DNA of 64,000 nt from Granulicella arctica (GTDB lineage Bacteria; Acidobacteriota; Terriglobia; Terriglobales; Acidobacteriaceae). Made by a program: the position numbers and the translations under genes. The notes under the pieces are model-generated. The model saw nothing but the letters and a program-made list of their open reading frames with translations, did no database searches and had not been told where the DNA came from. This document shows positions 62,634 through 64,000 of the stretch, one piece after another. The stretch covers positions 62,001-126,000 of the forward strand of contig NZ_JAGTUT010000001.1 in NCBI RefSeq assembly GCF_025685605.1, given 5' to 3'. Each line of letters starts with the position of its first letter. Positions within the stretch are counted from its first letter, which is position 1.

Positions 62634-64000
62634 ATGAAAATATCGGTTGTTGGTGCTGGGTACGTTGGCTTGGTCTCCGCGGCTTGCTTCGCGGAGATCG
62701 GACATGATGTTATCTGTGTGGATAATGATTCTGACAAGATTCGAAGGCTAAGCGCAGGTGAGATACCGATTCACGAGGAGCACCTTCCTTTGCTGCTTGA
62801 ACGTCACCTGGGCCAACGTCTAAATTTCTCCAGTGATCTTGGCGAAGCCGTTCGGTTCTGCGAGGCAATTTTTATCTGTGTTGGAACGCCACCTTCTCCT
62901 AATGGAGAAGCAGACCTTTCCTATGTTGAAGGGGTAGCACGAGAGATTGCACATCTACTGAACGGCCCCAAAGTGATTGTCGAGAAAAGCACGGTGCCTG
63001 TCGGCACGTGTGAGGCCGTTTCGCGCACACTCCTACTAAGTGGGGTCAGTCCGATGGATTTCAGTGTCGCGTCTAATCCAGAGTTTCTTCGTGAAGGAAC
63101 TGCCGTCAGTGATTTCCTTTTTCCTGATCGCATCCTGCTCGGCGTTCCGGATCAGCGGAGCCATTCAATCATGACGCAGATTTATGCTCCCATCTTGAAC
63201 GGAAGCTATTACCTATCTCCGGATGCGATCAAAGGTTCGACGTGTACATCTACAAAGCTGATTATCTCGAGCGTCAAGAGTGCAGAGTTAATTAAGCACG
63301 CCTCGAATGCCTTTCTTGCCCTGAAGATTTCCTTCATCAATGCCGTTTCGATCGTATGTGAGCGGGTCGGAGCGGACGTACGGCAGGTTTCGGAAGGCCT
63401 CGGGGCGGACTCCCGAATTGGTCCTCGGTTCCTCAATCCAGGCATAGGTTACGGAGGATCCTGCTTCCCGAAAGATGTCTTGGCATTTCGCTCAGTGGCA
63501 CGAAGCGTTGGTTACGACTTTAACCTGCTAACGGAAGTCATTGCTATCAACGAAACACAGAAATCACTGTTCATAGCTAAAATTCGAAACGCACTATGGA
63601 CGTTACGCGGCAAGAAACTTGCAGTCCTCGGCATGGCATTCAAGGGAGGCACGGACGATGTCCGAGACTCCCCGGCTTTGGATATCATCCTGAGCCTTAG
63701 AGCTCAAGGAGCGGAGGTCCGCGCTTTCGATCCTGCCGCAATGAAACGCGCAGCAGCATTGCTCCCTGAAGGGACCGCCACCTTCACCCCGGATGCTTAT
63801 TCGGCCTGCACAGGGGCAGACGCCCTGATTGTTCTTACTGAGTGGCCAGAGTTCGCAAATCTAGATTTCGCTCGCGTTCGTAAACTTCTAAGATTTCCAA
63901 TCGTTCTGGACGGGCGCAATCTTCTGAATGCGCAGGCAGTGCGCGACGCCGGCCTCACATACTTCGGCATCGGAGGTGACATCGAGCAGCCATTGTCACC
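62634..64000 (+). CDS. ugd: UDP-glucose/GDP-mannose 6-dehydrogenase, 3' end cut by the window
   Basis: At least 455 residues of a nucleotide-sugar 6-dehydrogenase, which oxidises UDP-glucose (or a similar donor) twice with NAD to the uronic acid. It has the N-terminal NAD site MKISVVGAGYVGLVSAACFA, CVGTPPSPNGEADLSYVEGV, EKSTVPVGTCEAV, SNPEFLREGTAVSDFLFPDR and the catalytic Cys277 in GIGYGGSCFPKDV. The C-terminal substrate domain is GMAFKGGTDDVRDSPALDII and ending FGIGGDIEQ. ATG 62634 has TTGGAGATC upstream. The frame is open at the right edge, only a few residues from the family's usual end. It supplies an acidic sugar for the exopolysaccharide cluster. Confidence 0.93.
   Translation, partial: MKISVVGAGYVGLVSAACFAEIGHDVICVDNDSDKIRRLSAGEIPIHEEHLPLLLERHLGQRLNFSSDLGEAVRFCEAIFICVGTPPSPNGEADLSYVEGVAREIAHLLNGPKVIVEKSTVPVGTCEAVSRTLLLSGVSPMDFSVASNPEFLREGTAVSDFLFPDRILLGVPDQRSHSIMTQIYAPILNGSYYLSPDAIKGSTCTSTKLIISSVKSAELIKHASNAFLALKISFINAVSIVCERVGADVRQVSEGLGADSRIGPRFLNPGIGYGGSCFPKDVLAFRSVARSVGYDFNLLTEVIAINETQKSLFIAKIRNALWTLRGKKLAVLGMAFKGGTDDVRDSPALDIILSLRAQGAEVRAFDPAAMKRAAALLPEGTATFTPDAYSACTGADALIVLTEWPEFANLDFARVRKLLRFPIVLDGRNLLNAQAVRDAGLTYFGIGGDIEQPLS

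Noticed and set aside
1..64000. CRISPR array or insertion-sequence transposase
   Set aside because: No regularly spaced direct repeats and no transposase motif or paired terminal inverted repeats were seen on either strand.

Overview
The window looks like chromosomal DNA of an acidobacterium, probably of the Terriglobales (Edaphobacter/Granulicella/Terriglobus type). The grounds are family content, not a database match: two very large Oar-type TonB-dependent receptors with an N-terminal carboxypeptidase-regulatory domain, a 1,732-residue exported SBBP/choice-of-anchor protein, many exported glycoside hydrolases (GH127, GH2, GH106, a GH95 remnant), an exported TPR-CHAT protein and an imuB-dnaE2 mutagenesis cassette remnant.

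Left part, about 1-43.4 kb, is accessory and partly decayed. It opens with a catalase cut by the window edge, followed by a rhodanese-like gene with an in-frame stop, a TetR regulator divergent from two short-chain dehydrogenases, and an exported acetamidase/formamidase with a frameshift plus a stop. Next come imuB and dnaE2 fragments truncated at both ends, a family-39 membrane glycosyltransferase, small enzymes, GH127 and the SBBP protein. At 20.8-23.5 kb, plasmid-type DNA (a 5'-truncated, three-frame parB and an intact ssb) abuts a truncated PLD-family gene. GH2 is coupled to a TetR gene. After it lie remnants of GH95, a tannase and an alpha/beta-hydrolase esterase around one intact zinc dehydrogenase. 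A three-gene unit (TPR-CHAT protein, membrane protein, exported partner) follows.

From about 34 to 43.4 kb the DNA has the character of an integrated element. It holds a hairpin beside a broken HUH Rep-like gene, three translationally coupled genes of unknown function, about 2.5 kb with no convincing gene, a small excisionase-type DNA-binding protein and a tyrosine recombinase. It ends in a 3' fragment of a tRNA-Lys(CTT) gene, the expected attachment-site scar. I did not find the intact tRNA in the window.

Right part, about 43.8-64 kb, is mostly intact. An Oar-type receptor sits behind a clear cobalamin riboswitch. After a decayed MFS transporter fragment comes a rhamnoside-use locus: a second Oar-type receptor divergent from a GH106 alpha-L-rhamnosidase and an exported sugar-lactonase-like amidohydrolase. 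Then a sortase overlaps the gene of its likely LPXTG-like substrate. The window ends in an exopolysaccharide cluster: initiating sugar-phosphate transferase, epimerase, WecG-type glycosyltransferase, small XRE regulator and UDP-glucose dehydrogenase cut by the right edge.

Nearly all broken genes lie left of the tRNA scar, while long intact genes are interspersed with them. That argues for real decay of acquired DNA over uniform sequencing error, though raw reads would have to confirm individual lesions.
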